NCBI RefSeq assembly: GCF_011386835.1
Contig: NC_088798.1
Span: 4,340,001 to 4,404,000 of the forward strand
Direction of reading: 5' to 3'
DNA: 64,000 bases
From: Chrysemys picta bellii
Lineage: Eukaryota > Chordata > Testudines > Emydidae
A model generated the notes under the pieces. It searched no databases. It saw nothing but the letters and a program-made list of their open reading frames with translations, and was not told where the DNA came from. Made by a program: the position numbers and the translations under genes. Positions 12,271-23,842 of the stretch are shown here, piece by piece; within the stretch, counting starts at the first letter, position 1; each line of letters begins with the position of its first letter.

Positions 12271-12600
12271 TAGGCGCTGATTCTGGGGCTGGATCACCCA
12301 CGGGGGAAAAAATAGTGGGTGCTTAGCACCCACTGGCAGCCCCGCTGATCAGCTCCTCCCCGCTCCCCCCCAGCGCCTCCCACCCGCCGACGGGTCCTAC
12401 CGATCAACTCCTCCCCATCCCTCCCAGCGCTTTCTGCCCACCGAGGATCAGCATTTCAGCGGCGGGTTGGAGGGGTGGGGGACGAGCGGGGGCAGGAAGA
12501 GGCAGAGCGGGGATGGGAAGAAGCGTGGAGGGGCCTTAGGGGAAGGGATGGAGTGGGGGCGGGGCCTGGGGCGGAGCAGGGGTCGAAAGTTGACGCCTCT
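12271..12600. repeat. GC-rich repeat with direct purine-rich blocks
   Basis: It starts 'GGCGCTGATTCTGGGGCTGG', then has the inverted pair 'GTGGGTGCTTAGCACCCAC', and repeated 'GATCAGCTCCTCCCCGCTCC' / 'GATCAACTCCTCCCCATCCC' blocks followed by a G-rich tail. It resembles a dispersed repeat known to me from turtle sequence, directly abutting the CR1 copy. Confidence 0.5.
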
Positions 12601-13789
12601 GGGACTCAGTCCTCCAGCCGAGGCCTCGCCAGTGCTGAGTGGAACAGAACAATGACCTCCCGTGTCCTACATAGGACACTCCTGTTAAAAAACCCCAGCG
12701 TGAGAGCTACTGCATCACAGTGCCGATGTCTATTCAATTTGTGATCCTCAGAGCAGGTGGTCATCTAAGTGGTGGACCCTGGGGAGAGAACACTGTGCAG
12801 TCCTGAACTCAGCCTGGCTAACCTACACGTGGCTCTGGTCCGGTTTGGTTTGTTCTTGGAACTGGTTTGGTGACTCAATGTAGGAGACGCACTTCAGGGT
12901 CTATGTTCTTCCCTGAGTATTCACAGGGTTCTGTGGTTTCATGCCTTCTGGTTTTGTGGAGCATCAGGACACTTGAAAATAGCTCACTACAGATCAGTGC
13001 CTAGATACTAGGGTGCTGGGCCCTCTATAAATACTGTCATGGCAGGTGTCAGCAACGCCAGTCATCTGAGCCTCCTGCCCCGTCCTCCCCGGCGAAGGAG
13101 CACGGAGAGCGAGCCAGGCTGTCAGAATGGTTGGGTGGTTTTAAGCGCTGTCCTTGTCCTTTACTGACTGACGGGCAGGGGAAGCTGGAAACGGGCAGCT
13201 GGTGGCTACGTGAGCCCGTGGGCACGGCATTACTGACACACGACGGACCAATCCGCTGCCGAGCGTTCACTCAATCGGCCGGGCTGCTGACTGTGATGGA
13301 AGCGGAATAAACGGCACCGCACGTCCGCTCCCAGCAAAGCGAGCCGGGGCCTGGCTGGCGGAGGGGCTTTGTTCCTGCTTCCAGCCTGTGCAGGGTGACA
13401 AGCAGAATATTTGCCCTTGCAGCCTAGGAATTCAAGGTGCTTTGCCTTAAGTACGGTGGTGGATTGGCTAAGGTGTCTGCAGCACTGCGCTCTGCTGGAT
13501 GGGAAACAGAGCTGCTCCTCCGTGTATCATTGCCCTCTCCAGCAGCTAATGGGGCTTCTCCTTTAGATCAAGTGGCCAGGGGCCTGTGGCCTGGGAGCAG
13601 GAGGATCTGAGGTCTGTCTCTGCTGTCGCAGCAATGTTCTGAGTGTCGCAGAGTCCAGCAATAGCTGGAAATCCCCTGCCATCTGGGCCTAGCAGCCAGC
13701 CAGCCTGGAGTAAGGTGGGCTGAGTTGTGCCTCTCTGTTTTGAGGAGCAGCCTGATTTCTCTCTCTCTGTGTTTTGGGGTTTCCTGTGT
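12601..13789. other. Intergenic DNA, nothing recognised
   Basis: No family-like frame, RNA gene or named repeat seen in this stretch. Confidence 0.4.
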
Positions 13790-13887
13790 GTTATCCTGAT
13801 ATTAGGGGCTTTGTCTTGTATATACAACTCTAGCACAACAAAAAAAAAGGTGTCCTGATTTTTCACACTTGCTATCTGGTCACCCTA
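13790..13887 (+). mobile_element. Degraded relative of the 123-bp hAT MITE
   Basis: The right half reads 'TCCTGATTTTTCACACTTGC' then 'TATCTGGTCACCCTA', matching the right half of the 123-bp MITE copies. The left part shares 'ATCCTGATATTAGGGGCTTT' and 'GTCTTGTATATA' only loosely, and the left terminal repeat is not recognisable. It is an older or different subfamily copy with a lost left end. Confidence 0.65.
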
Positions 13888-14871
13888 TCCTAGGGAGACA
13901 GGCGGGCTAGGTGGGGGCTGTGGCCAGCAGAGGGACCTGGAATTTCCAGGGTCAATTAAAGCTGCCAACTATGTCACTTCCTTTTGCAAATGTCTATTTC
14001 TGCTCTTCCTGTCATTGCAGCAACGGAGCTGTTGTCACAGTCCGTACTTAACTCTCCACCTGCTAATAGAAGCCACTGGTCCGCGCGTGTTACGTGTCCC
14101 TTGCTGTATCAGACCCGCACAGGATCCGAGTCTATTACAGAGAGCTGTCGCTTTGGCTCACGCTCTCGCTCATGCTCTTAGCTCTGGAGGTCAATCCCTG
14201 GGGTCAACCAAGATAGTGGCTGTCATGGCTAACTGGCGCTAGCCTACATCCTTCTGCACTGCGAGGTGCTCTTGGGGTCAGGGTAGCTTTGGGAGATAGG
14301 ATCATGGATTAAAACTATCGGAACTAACCTGAGTGACATACACGCATTGAAGCAAGCCCTAAATGCGTGGCTGTTTGGCTTCTGGACACGACCGAGCATA
14401 TTCCATCACCCTTGTTTGTCCTCTGAGGTTAAAGTTTGGGCAAATAACTACAGCTGGTTGAAAAAGCCAGTTAGGTTTTGTGGGAAGTTTAGGGGGAAAC
14501 CTGTTTATTCAAAACTTCCCACCCATTCTTATTTGAAATTTAAAATATGAAATGGAAGATGACAGAGAAACTTTTCAGTAAAAATATTTGTGGTTTTCTT
14601 TGATGATCAAAAGCTGAAACGCTTTACCAAAACCCCAAAATATTTACTGAAAAAAAGCTGAGTTTGGGAAAATGGACCCAAATTATTCCCCCCTCCCATT
14701 TTGTCCAAAAAGCCAATGTTAGTTGGGGAGGGGGAAAAGTATGGATGAAAACACGGAGACTGGCTCTATAAGTAACCTGAAGTTTCTCAAAAGGAAAAGC
14801 CCTGTAATGATGAGATCTGGTAGCTTCCCCCGAGGGAAGCTGGGAGCCCCATCCCTGGCGTCCTGTCAGGA
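13888..14871. other. Intergenic DNA, nothing recognised
   Basis: An AT-richer patch at about 14,450 to 14,700 contains several AAAA/TTTT words but no open frame with family resemblance. No RNA gene or repeat named. Confidence 0.4.
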
Positions 14872-15066
14872 CTGTCTCCAGGGTTTTTGCTGCCCCAAGC
14901 GGCGAAAAAAAAAAAAAAATTACGATCGGTGGCAGCTCCGCTGGGCCGTTTTCTTCTTCGGCGGCAATTTGGGGGCAGGTCCTTCCCTCCGAGAGGGACC
15001 GAGGGACCCATCGCCGAAGAGCCCGACGTGCCGCCCCTTCCCCTTGGCTGCCCCCTGCACCATTTT
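14872..15066. repeat. Dispersed repeat with poly(A) tract and CCGCCCC words
   Basis: The order 'TCCAGGGTTTTTGCTGCCCC', a run of A (about 14,905 to 14,919), 'TTCGGCGGCAATTTGGGGGC', 'GGTCCTTCCCTCCGAGAGGG' and 'GACGTGCCGCCCC' matches a dispersed repeat I recall from turtle genomes. The class is not assigned and no target duplication could be fixed. Confidence 0.5.
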
Positions 15067-17010
15067 CTCCCACGATTCTCTGAGAGGAGCTGTAAGTGAC
15101 GATGCAACTGATAAAGACTGGGGGGGTTCGCATGGCGCAGCTGCACTCCTCATTCAAAACCAGATTCAAACCCCGTGCAACCCCATTCACTTCAGTAGGA
15201 GAACAGCCAGCATTTGGGCCCAGGCATTGTTAGAGCCACGGAGGAGACGTCAGGTTTTCCACCCCTCCCTGGGCCTGGTTTGGTATCATGCTGAACGATC
15301 CCTTTCCTGGTTTGATGCATAGCCCCTTCCTGTATTTGCCGATGGGGTGTATGGCAGCCGCCCCCTTGCGCTTAGCCCCAGTGTGTACTTGGATATTTCA
15401 ATCCTCCCTCCTCTGCCCCTCTCTGGTCTCTGTCCCCGCCGTCTCTCTGACTAGGAGATGGCCAGCTAGGTGCTTGCCTAGTCTCTCTGCTGGCACAACC
15501 TCCAGACCGGTTTTCTAGAGCACAAACTTTCCCAGACTCAGGCTGCCGGGTAAGCCTGGATCCTCCTGCCTCGCTTCATCAGCTGCCATGGGAGGGGCGG
15601 AGCCGCCTATTGCTGCAATCAATGGAAGTGCGGCCACTGATTTCAATGGCGGCAGGTTCAGGTCCTCTGTGCCTCCATCTCCCCTTTGTAAAATAGGGAG
15701 ATGATAATACTTCTCGCCCTCCCAGGAGCGGGGGGAGGGTTAACCCTCTCCTGCCTGCCCAGTGCTGCGAGACGACTGGCTGGCAGGTGCTGTGAGGCTG
15801 AGATACTTGATTGCTTTTGGCTCTGGCTCTAGGGTCTTCCCACTGTGTCATCCACCTCGTGTCTGTTCCCTTGTAACCCGCTCTGGCTTCGGGCCCGGCT
15901 CGGCTGCAGCGAAAGGCTTGTTTCCCCCTGTTTTCTGGCCCTGTCTCACGTTCTAGGAAGCTGGATACCCGGGACCAGGTTTTGAAGCCTTCATGTCTGC
16001 AGTGTGGTTGTGCCTGAACACATTGAAAACGTGGCCTGAGGTGTCTCCGTCCAGATGCAGCCGGCAGAGGCCCTTGGTCCGGCTGTCTCTGCAGTGCCGT
16101 TCAGTGGGTGGAGATCCTCGGATGGAAGTTACTACAGAAGCCTTATTGTCATTTCTTTTCACCAGACCCATTCCATCCCCCCGCCGCCCCTGGCACCAAC
16201 TCTTAGTGCCCGGGCCTAGCAGCAGTGTGAGATTTGCCTTCTGCCTTTCTCGTCCCCCGGCAGCGCGGTGTGAGCGAGCAGATCCCTCGGTCCTGTCAAT
16301 GTTTCCTGCTCCTTCGACTCATTAATGAACCCAGAGGATTTGGAGGAAGCCTTGTCACATTGCTTGGGATGGAAAAAAACCGCTGGGCTTTGCCCTTTCT
16401 CCCAGAAGACATCTGAGCTGGGTGGTGTCTCTCTTTCCATCTAGTCAGCGCAGCCGCTTGGAAGTTTCCTACCCCCGATTCTTGTCTGAAATGTTTTCAT
16501 AACTAAACAACCAGCTGCTGAAGCCCTGAAAATTATTAGCCAATTAGGGACTGACCTATTTCCTGTATTTCTAACTCATTAGATTTTTTATATACATACA
16601 AACAATCCAATCCCAGGATTTGGTATGAAGATTCAGATCTAATAATCCCAAATGTCTGGGTCTTTTCCATTCTGCCAAGCGTTTCCTTCCTACTGCCCAC
16701 ACACCCCAACCCAGGCCGGGGGGGGGGGGAGGGGGAGGGAGGAGAGCGGGAGCCAGGCATCAGTGCTGTCCCACACAGGGCTATCCATTCAGATAGCGAG
16801 CCAGTCTCCAGTGGGACTGGCCAATGCTGGGAGAGGCGATGGGTCTGTCCCCTTCGCTCACTGGTGTCCTATGTGAGATGAATCGGGGGTTAGAGCTAGA
16901 TTGGAAAAATGGGGGAGTTGGGGCAGATTTTTTTTTATTATTATTTTCAGCAGAAATTCGAACACTGAAATATTTTGGCTCAAAACCAAAAGAGGTCAAT
17001 GTGGCAGTGG
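15067..17010. other. Intergenic DNA, no gene recognised; G-rich run
   Basis: Contains a G-rich run at about 16,720 to 16,746 and a 'CAATGGAAGTG...TTTCAATGGCGG' phrase near 15,621 to 15,652 of a kind that recurs across the window. No family-like coding sequence was found. Confidence 0.4.
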
Positions 17011-17155
17011 TGCTGCAGTGCATCATGGGAGTTGTAGTTTGGGCGCATCATGCTCTCATTCTCCCCTATATGCCAGGCTGTCTGGTCAGACTATATTTCC
17101 CATGCTGCACCATGGAAAGTGCAGTGTGGTGCATGATGGGAGATGTAGCCAGGTG
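17011..17155. repeat. Repeat carrying three ZNF143-like motifs
   Basis: Three related words occur within 130 bases: GCATCATGGGAGTTGTAGT (17,020 to 17,038, minus-strand sense), ACTATATTTCCCATGCTGC (17,090 to 17,108, plus sense) and GCATGATGGGAGATGTAGC (17,131 to 17,149, minus sense). They resemble the ACTACA(N)nTCCCAGCATGC element bound by ZNF143/STAF. The outer two face the same way and the middle one is inverted, as in an inverted-repeat element. Promoter function is not shown. Confidence 0.5.
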
Positions 17156-18261
17156 GAATTGTGACATCAGATGTAGTGGTCCCTGCTCCTTACTCTTCCG
17201 TCCCATTTTACAATTCTCTTTCTCGCCCACTCTCCCGTTTTCGCTGCTACGGTAGGTCCAGCTCAGTGCTGGGCTTGTGATGCAGGTGTTAGCTCACCGC
17301 CGCCCTGTTGTTTTACTTAGTCTTCCACCTCCTCAGCTCAGTAACCTACTAAAATCTCATTTGCTGCAATGAAAGGAGTCAGCACATTTAACGTGAGCTC
17401 TAATCCTGGAGGAAGAGTCGAAGTTCAAAAGGAGCCGGCTGAACTCTGTTACCTGAAGTGAGTCAGGCCTGGGCAGGTAGAACATCGCCTGAGTGGCACA
17501 CAAACACAATCCTAACCCCGAAAGGATCAGCCCTGTGTTCTCTGGGCCCAGCAGACCAGGTTTCCTGCTTGTTCAACTTCTAGCGAATTCCTCTCCTCAC
17601 CGTCTCCATCGGACTGTGGCTAGAATCTTCCCGCTCTGGACTGCTCCGCTCCTCTGAGCCTTTGCTTTGTCATTAAAAGGGAAAGGAATCCTTGGTTAGT
17701 AATGCGGGCGGGCTGCAGGGCACGTCATTGTCTGGTCCTCTTCCCAGTTGGTGCTCCTGTTTCCTTCACTTTCAAAGTGCACTGAACAAACCACTGTTTG
17801 AGCTGAACAAACATTTTTGGCTGAAAAAAATTTTTTTTTTCCCGTGGTGAAAAATGTAGGTTCGGTGACCCCGAAATGTTTTGCAACCTTGTGTCGGTTT
17901 TGCCGAAACGAACCGTGTTTTTAATAAACAAAACAAAACGGAAAAAGTTGATTTGTCAGGTTGAAAAAAGACTGTTCATTTAGAAATTTCCTTCCACTGT
18001 GTTTTTTCTTGACTGCAATAAATAACTGAATTAAATTAAAAAAAATGCTTGAAATTGAAACAAAACACTTCATTCCTTTTGACCAGAGACTATTTGGTTT
18101 ATGTTTCAATTTGCCGAAAATTTTGTTTTGGGCGTCAAGCCAAAATGGAGACATTTTTTTAATTTTTCAGAACTGCCGCCCATGGAAAAATCCACCATTT
18201 GCACAGCTCTGCTCTTTCGCTTCGTTGTATCAGTGTTAAAGAATAAAATCCAAACTGTTTT
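17156..18261. other. Intergenic DNA, nothing recognised
   Basis: An AT-rich patch at 17,800 to 18,180 has many TTTTT and AAAATTTT words and 'GTTTTGCCGAAACGAACCG'-type phrases suggesting an old repeat that I cannot classify. No gene seen. Confidence 0.35.
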
Positions 18262-18527
18262 AGGTCCACGTTATTATTGTTACTATAGTAGCATACTACT
18301 GAGATCCAGCCCTCATTGTGTGCGGTGCTGTATGATCACTGAACAGGAGACAATTCCTGCCCTCAAAGACTTTGTAATCTAAATAGACGAAGGCGAGGAG
18401 GAGGAGGAGAGAGAAGTGACTCTCTTAAGGTCCCAGAGTGGGGTAGTGTCAGAGCCAGGAAGATAATGGTTTCCTAACACTCCGTGGAATGCCCTGCCCT
18501 AACCATTAGACCACGCTGCTTCTCAAT
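18262..18527 (-). mobile_element. MIR/CORE-SINE-like copy
   Basis: On the plus strand the order is 'TTATTATTGTTACTATAGTA', 'CCTCATTGTGTGCGGTGCTG', 'GACAATTCCTGCCC', 'TTTGTAATCTAAATAGACGA', 'GTGACTCTCTTAAGGTC', 'AACCATTAGACCACGCTGCT'. This is the usual order of the amniote MIR-type tRNA-derived SINE read in reverse (the sense strand would read toward GACCTTGGGCAAGTCAC). It is diverged and old. Confidence 0.7.
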
Positions 18528-18546
18528 TCAGCTGTATAAAACTCTG

Positions 18547-18563
18547 TGTGTGTGTGTGTGTGT
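18547..18563. repeat. (TG)n microsatellite
   Basis: An uninterrupted TG dinucleotide run just after the SINE copy. Confidence 0.9.
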
Positions 18564-19599
18564 TGTACAGGCATCAAATGAGGCATGGCAGACTTTGATT
18601 TGTATTTTGGTTTATATACTTTCAACAGATAATGTTGGTTTATTCTGAAGCATTCTTTTATTTTTATTTATTTACATTTTCAGAGTTGCGCAAAATTACG
18701 CGTTTTAAGCGTTTTTCTTAGATGTTTATTGATTTAAATTTTCACAGTTTGGGAGATTATAGAGGGGTCAGACATTAGGGGGGAATCAAACAATAAATAT
18801 TTAATGGTAAGATTCACAAAGTTAAAGCTTTATAACCATAAAAACCCAAATTGTCAACATCATATACAAAGTAAATATCCTTCAATCAAATTTGGATAAG
18901 TTCTCAAGCAGCATTTTTCTTACTCCACCAATCTGTACATTTTGATTATTATTGATGGAAATATTTCTTCTTCACTTTGTGTGTGTACAGTGAAATCTAT
19001 ATGTACCAATTCAAATCTAATCCTTCCAAGCCTAGATCTACTTATGCAGGTGCTATAACATATTATAATACCTTAGATGATTATAAGGGACATCCTTGTA
19101 CAAATCTAATTTACTTTCCCCCATTGATTTATGCAGTTCGTTTGCTTTTTCGGTGTCGCATGGTTCCGCTAAGTGAACTTAGATGGGTCAGTTTCACTTC
19201 TTGGTTCTCCTCTACCGGCTGATCCTGTGGGGCTTTCAATGCAACACTGGGATGCTGACATTTAAAAAGATATTTTCACAGGTGGGAGTAGGAGGAAGCC
19301 ACATGAAAACATTTCCATTCATGTTAGGTCCTGTAAAAACTTTTATAAACAAAACCGAAGGCTCCAGCCCTGCCAGCACTTAGTCATATGAGTAACTTTA
19401 CTCACACAAATAGTTTCATTTATGCCACTGGGGCAAATTTGGGGCCTCTCCAATATGGCCCCACATTGCCAATGGCCTCGCCCCGCTCGCTGTACTTCAC
19501 CAGCTTGTGCCTGTAGGGGCTGAGATCTCCACAGCAAGTGCTTTGAGTCCTGAGTAGCATTTCTACTCAGGGTTGCTCCGAAGCACTCTGCCTGGGTCC
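18564..19599. other. Intergenic AT-rich DNA, nothing recognised
   Basis: An AT-rich island in the otherwise GC-rich first half. No open frame of note, no RNA gene and no repeat that I can name. Confidence 0.4.
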
Positions 19600-19812
19600 T
19601 GCACTGTATAATAATTCCTAGCTCCTGTCGTAGATCTCAAAGCACTGTACAAAGGAAGGCCAGTATCATTATGCCCCATTTTACAGATGGGGAGACTGAG
19701 GCACAGAGCGCTGAAGTGGCTTGCCCGAGGTGGTCCAGCAGGAGCTGGGCATTGAGCCTATGTTGCCTGAATGCCAGGCCGGTGCTCTCACACTAGGCCG
19801 CGCTGCCTCCCA
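19600..19812 (-). mobile_element. MIR-like SINE copy
   Basis: Reads 'GATCTCAAAGCACTGTACAA', 'CCATTTTACAGATGGGGAGA', 'CTGAGGCACAGAGCGCTGAA', 'GTGGCTTGCCCGAGGTG' and 'CACACTAGGCCGCGCTGCCT'. The words are the reverse complement of the MIR core (TCAGTTTCCTCATCTGTAAAATGG), so the SINE lies on the minus strand. It keeps most of its length. Confidence 0.75.
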
Positions 19813-20445
19813 AACTCTTTGAGATGTCCCTTTGCAAATCTGAGCTTGGGTCTTAGATGTCCGCACCCTTCCCTGAGCAATCAGACTAGTCCCTGCCTCG
19901 AGGGAGCGGCTTAGATCACTTTTTCCTTGCTATGACACAGGGGCAAGAGACGGTTTTCACATTTGTTCTGGTGCTTCTCCTTCATTCATCGTCTGCCCTA
20001 GAAGAACCGCTCCCTTTGTGGAGACACATTACAGATAAAACAATGCGTGCAACAGGCGGGCCTTACGGGGCACGGGGGTGCTGTGATGAATGGGCACGCA
20101 GCCCGTGATGAGTCCCAGAGACAAAGAGAGCTTTGAGCAGCCCAGGCCCAGGGAGAGCGGCCGGGCAATGAACTAATGTCTAGTGCAAAGTGAGTGACAA
20201 GCTGCTGTTTGTCCTGCTGCGGAGCGGCTAACAAACCGGTTGCTTCCCAGCAGACAGCCCTGGGCGGGATGGGTCGGCTCCAACCTGCTCAGCGGGGCCG
20301 ATGGCAGATCTGTCGAAAGTCTCAGCGGGGGTGGGGAAGTCGTGCTTCATTCCAAGTGATAGCAAGAGGGACCAGGAGTGCAGTGATGCTCTTGGCCCAG
20401 GTGGGTCAGGGTGCAACATGCCTTTGATTGCAGTAGCGAGAGACC
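19813..20445. other. Intergenic DNA, nothing recognised
   Basis: No family-like frame, RNA gene or named repeat. Confidence 0.4.
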
Positions 20446-20725
20446 CTCAGGTGGAGGTTACCCCAAACTGTGGGGTGCAACCCCTGGGGGAGGGGGGTAC
20501 GTGGTGGGGCCCAGGCCAGCCCCCATGGAGGGTGGGGAGGGAGCACCACCCAGTCCGCTTTCTCCCCACCTCACCCAGCTCCGGCCCCAGCCACAGCTCT
20601 GCTCTGCCTGCATCCCAGGTCTGGCCCCAGCTCCGCTCCGCCCCCGGCTCCTCCCCCATCCCCCCTTCCACCTTCAGCCCAAGCTCTTCTGCTGAGCCAA
20701 CTGGTCAGTAATGGAGGGGGGAAGG
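20446..20725 (+). repeat. GC-rich dispersed repeat (copy 1)
   Basis: It opens 'CCCCAAACTGTGGGGTGCAA', then 'GGAGCACCACCCAG' and a long run of 'CCAGCTCCGCTCC' and 'GGCCCCAG' words. The same opening (CCCCAAACTGTGGGGCATG) and the phrase GGAGCGCCACCCAG recur in the same order at 61,498 to 61,800 within the PIK3R3 gene. That makes it a dispersed repeat and explains the proline-rich open frames here. The class is unknown. Confidence 0.6.
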
Positions 20726-22034
20726 GGATGTGGACAGCTCGGATACCATGGGGATGGGCCCGGGGAAAGAGGCCAAAGAGAATGCAGGGAATTCCTGGCG
20801 GGCTGCAACCTGTCTCATTTCACACGGTCAGCACCCAGTATGGGGCAGCTGTGGAGAGCGAAACCGACCCAGGGAAAGAGCCACCCAGGCGGGCTCAGAC
20901 CATATATTTGCCCCTCTCCAACTCCGGGCTGTAGACTGAGCTCCCCAGCTAAGCAGGGCCAGCTGGGAGACCTCCAAGGAAAAGCCAGGGTGCTCCAGGA
21001 AGTGGCGTGGGCGTGGGGGGGTTCAGTCGGCGATACAGTGGATCCTGGTGTTGTGGAGCGAGAAGCACATCTTCTGTAGGATGGAGGACCTGACCGTGTG
21101 CCATCAGAGATCCCACGGCTATCTTGCCCAGGGAGGATGGGGTCAGCGCTGACGTCGGGGGTCACACACCGATTCCATTCCCGTCCCAAACTTCCCCATG
21201 GAGCTTTCTTTGGCTGCGGTGTTCTTCACTGCACAGCCAAAACTGATGTGCTGGGTCGTTGTTCAATACCAACCACATCCTGCCCCAGAGGTGGCTGCAT
21301 TTCCGTGCCGGGCGAGGATGAAGTTCTAGTGAGTTTCCTCGTGTTTGGGTGCGTTGCTTCGCTAGACCCGCGTTCCTTCCCCCAGGAACCACAGCTCCCC
21401 CTAGGTGTGGGGAGGGAGCTGTGCTTGTCTGGCCCTTGTCGCTTCGGCCTGGGCGTCAGGTTCCAGCTGCTGGCCCAGTCCCCGTCGCGTCTTTCCGATG
21501 TGACCCAGGAGAGGGTGGTGGCTTTTGGCTGTCGGTTTTTCCTGCCACTTTGGAAGGAATGAGGTCACCAGCCCGAGGGAGGGAAACACCCTCCATCTGT
21601 CCGCCTGGGGAGCGCCCAGCGCGATGATGCTTGACGTGTCCCTCCCTCCCAAAAAACGCATCTGGAGCCGACACCAGCTTCCCACCCATCTGCAGATGCT
21701 GTCGCTTATTAACACCCTCCGCCCTGGTACCTAATAAACAAAACTACCCCCCCTTTGCACCAAGACGCATGAAGAGACAGACACTGATCAGGGAGCTGGG
21801 GTGCTCCGGGGGATGGGGGGAAGAGCTGCTATAAATCAAAGCCACAATGGGAAGCACCCCTTGGCGGCCGGGTCTGACTCGCCCGTGCCTGGATGCTGGA
21901 CCTTGGAGAGGCTGCAACGGTGCCTCCCGGATTGGTGCCGCAGCAGGAAAACGATAGCCGGCATCGCAGGCTGAAGTCCCGGAGAAGGAAGGAGCCGTTC
22001 GGGCTTACGCAGGGTGTAACGCAGAGGAGATCAG
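20726..22034. other. Intergenic DNA, no gene recognised
   Basis: Open frames such as 21,098 to 21,562 (plus, 154 codons) have no domain that I recognise and lie in GC-rich sequence. No RNA gene or named repeat seen. Confidence 0.4.
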
Positions 22035-22215
22035 AAACAAGCACTAGGTCGCTTGGGCGGCAGTGTGGTAGTGCACCGGAGTCCTGGCTGCTTGTCCCGA
22101 CGGGTGACCTTGAGCAAGTCACTGTCTGCCTCTGTGGCCCTTCCTACCCCTTGTCTGGTTAGATTGTAAGGCCCAGCACCTCAATGGTCTTTAGACCCCG
22201 AAACCCCTTTGTGTC
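22035..22215 (+). mobile_element. MIR-like SINE copy
   Basis: Contains 'GGCAGTGTGGTAGTGCACCG' followed by 'GTGACCTTGAGCAAGTCACT' and 'GATTGTAAGGCCCAGCACCT', the MIR order in the sense direction. The stretch between is diverged. Confidence 0.6.
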
Positions 22216-23146
22216 TATGCAGCACCCAGCACACTGGAGCGCTGAGCTTGGGCGGGGGGCCGGGGTCGCTACTGATGGCACGCCTTTGTTGTTGCAGCCA
22301 GGAACGGGGGCAGGACACGGTGAGCCAAGCCAGCTTTGCTATAGGCCACACGACCTGTCTGTCCGTCTATGTAGTATTGCCACCGCACCCCTCCCCGGGG
22401 TGGCTGGGTGGCAGAACCCAGCTGCAGCGGTTCCCAAGCAGCACCGGCGCGTCAGGCTAGTTTTAATGGCTTCGCTACCTTCCCACTGGCACCACGGTAT
22501 CGCTCTCAGTAGCTTCTACATGCGGAGCCCGTATTTAATCGCCCGCCTGTGCAGCTGGTCTAGGTTTTACTGGAACAGCTAAAGCTAAAAGAGCTTGAAA
22601 TACAAACCGTGACGGCTGCGAAGGAGGGCTGAAATCGGTCAGTGGCAGGGAGCGCGCCACCCGCACGAAGGCCTCAGGGCCGGCTTTTTAAAGGTGTTGG
22701 CGCTTTGGAGAACCTCCCTAGGCGCCCACACACCTTGGGAAAGCCGGCCCCACAAACTGTCAGCTAGCAGAATCACGCCTTCAAGCCGAGCGCGTCAAGC
22801 AAAGCCACTGAAATCTAACCATTGGCGCCGGGTCAAGAAAGGGCCTGTTTGCGCCGCCGTTGTTTTTACGGTAGCCGGCCTGGAAGTTAGGCTCATGTCT
22901 TGCTTCAGGCCCGGCTGTTCATGGGGTTTTGGTGTTGTCTAGCTGTGCCGATAGCATGACAGCAGCTTGGCTGGAGAGGCCGACCCTGCCGTGAGCAGCA
23001 CTTCAGACATGCAGCTGGGGGGTAGTTTTTATTGCCGTGACCAGGACCCCATTGTACAGAACAGAAAGGCCGGGCCCTGCCCCAGAGAACAGGACAAGGT
23101 GAGCTGAGACTAAGACAAGCTAGAGAGGCCGGGAAAGGGACAGATA
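22216..23146. other. Intergenic DNA, nothing recognised
   Basis: Near 22,682 to 22,752 the words GCCGGCTTTTTAAAGGTG and CACCTTGGGAAAGCCGGC face each other, a weak inverted repeat of about 70 bp. No gene or RNA gene seen. Confidence 0.4.
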
Positions 23147-23842
23147 GACAGAAAATATCATAATACCTTTATATAAATCCCTGGTACATCCACACCTTGA
23201 ATACTGCATGTAGTTCTGGTTGACCCATCTCAAAAAAAAAATATATTAGAATTGGAAAAGGTACAGAGAAGGGCAACAAAAATGAGTAAGGGTATGGAAC
23301 AGCTTCCACATGCGGAGAGATTAAAAAGACTGGGACAATTCATCTTGGAAAAGATACGGCTAAGTGGGGATATGACAGAGGTCTATAAAATCATGACTGG
23401 TGTGTAAAAGTAAATAAGGAAGTGTTATTTACCCCTTCACATAACGTAAGAACCAGGGTTCACCCAATGAAATTAATAGGCAATAGGTTTAAAACAAACA
23501 AAAGGCAGCACTTCACATAACACACAGTCAACCTGTGGAACTCATTGCCAGGGGATCTTGGGAAGGCCAAAACTATAAATAGATTCAAAAAAGAATTAGA
23601 GACATTCATGGAGGACGGGTCCAGCAGTGGCTAGTAGCCAGGATGGTCAAGGCTGCAACCCCATGCTCTGGGTGGCCCTAGCCTCTGACTGCCAGATGCT
23701 GGGACTGGGTGACGGGCTGGATCACTGGATGATTGCCTTGTTCCGGTCATCCCCTCAAGCACCTGGCACTGGCCACTGTCGGAAGACAGGAGACTGGGGT
23801 AGATGGACCATTGCTCTGACACGGGGCTGCTCAGATGTTCTG
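23147..23842 (+). mobile_element. CR1 LINE 3' region, about 700 bp
   Basis: The order is 'CCTTGAATACTGCATGTAGT', 'GGTACAGAGAAGGGCAACAA', 'GAGAGATTAAAAAGACTGGG', 'GATATGACAGAGGTCTATAA', 'TAAGAACCAGGGTTCACCCA', 'GTCAACCTGTGGAACTCATT', 'TAGCCAGGATGGTCAAGG' and 'CTGGCACTGGCCACTGTCGG'. This is the 3' portion of reptile CR1, in sense on the plus strand. The reading frame is broken by stops and indels, so it is a dead 5'-truncated copy. Confidence 0.85.
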
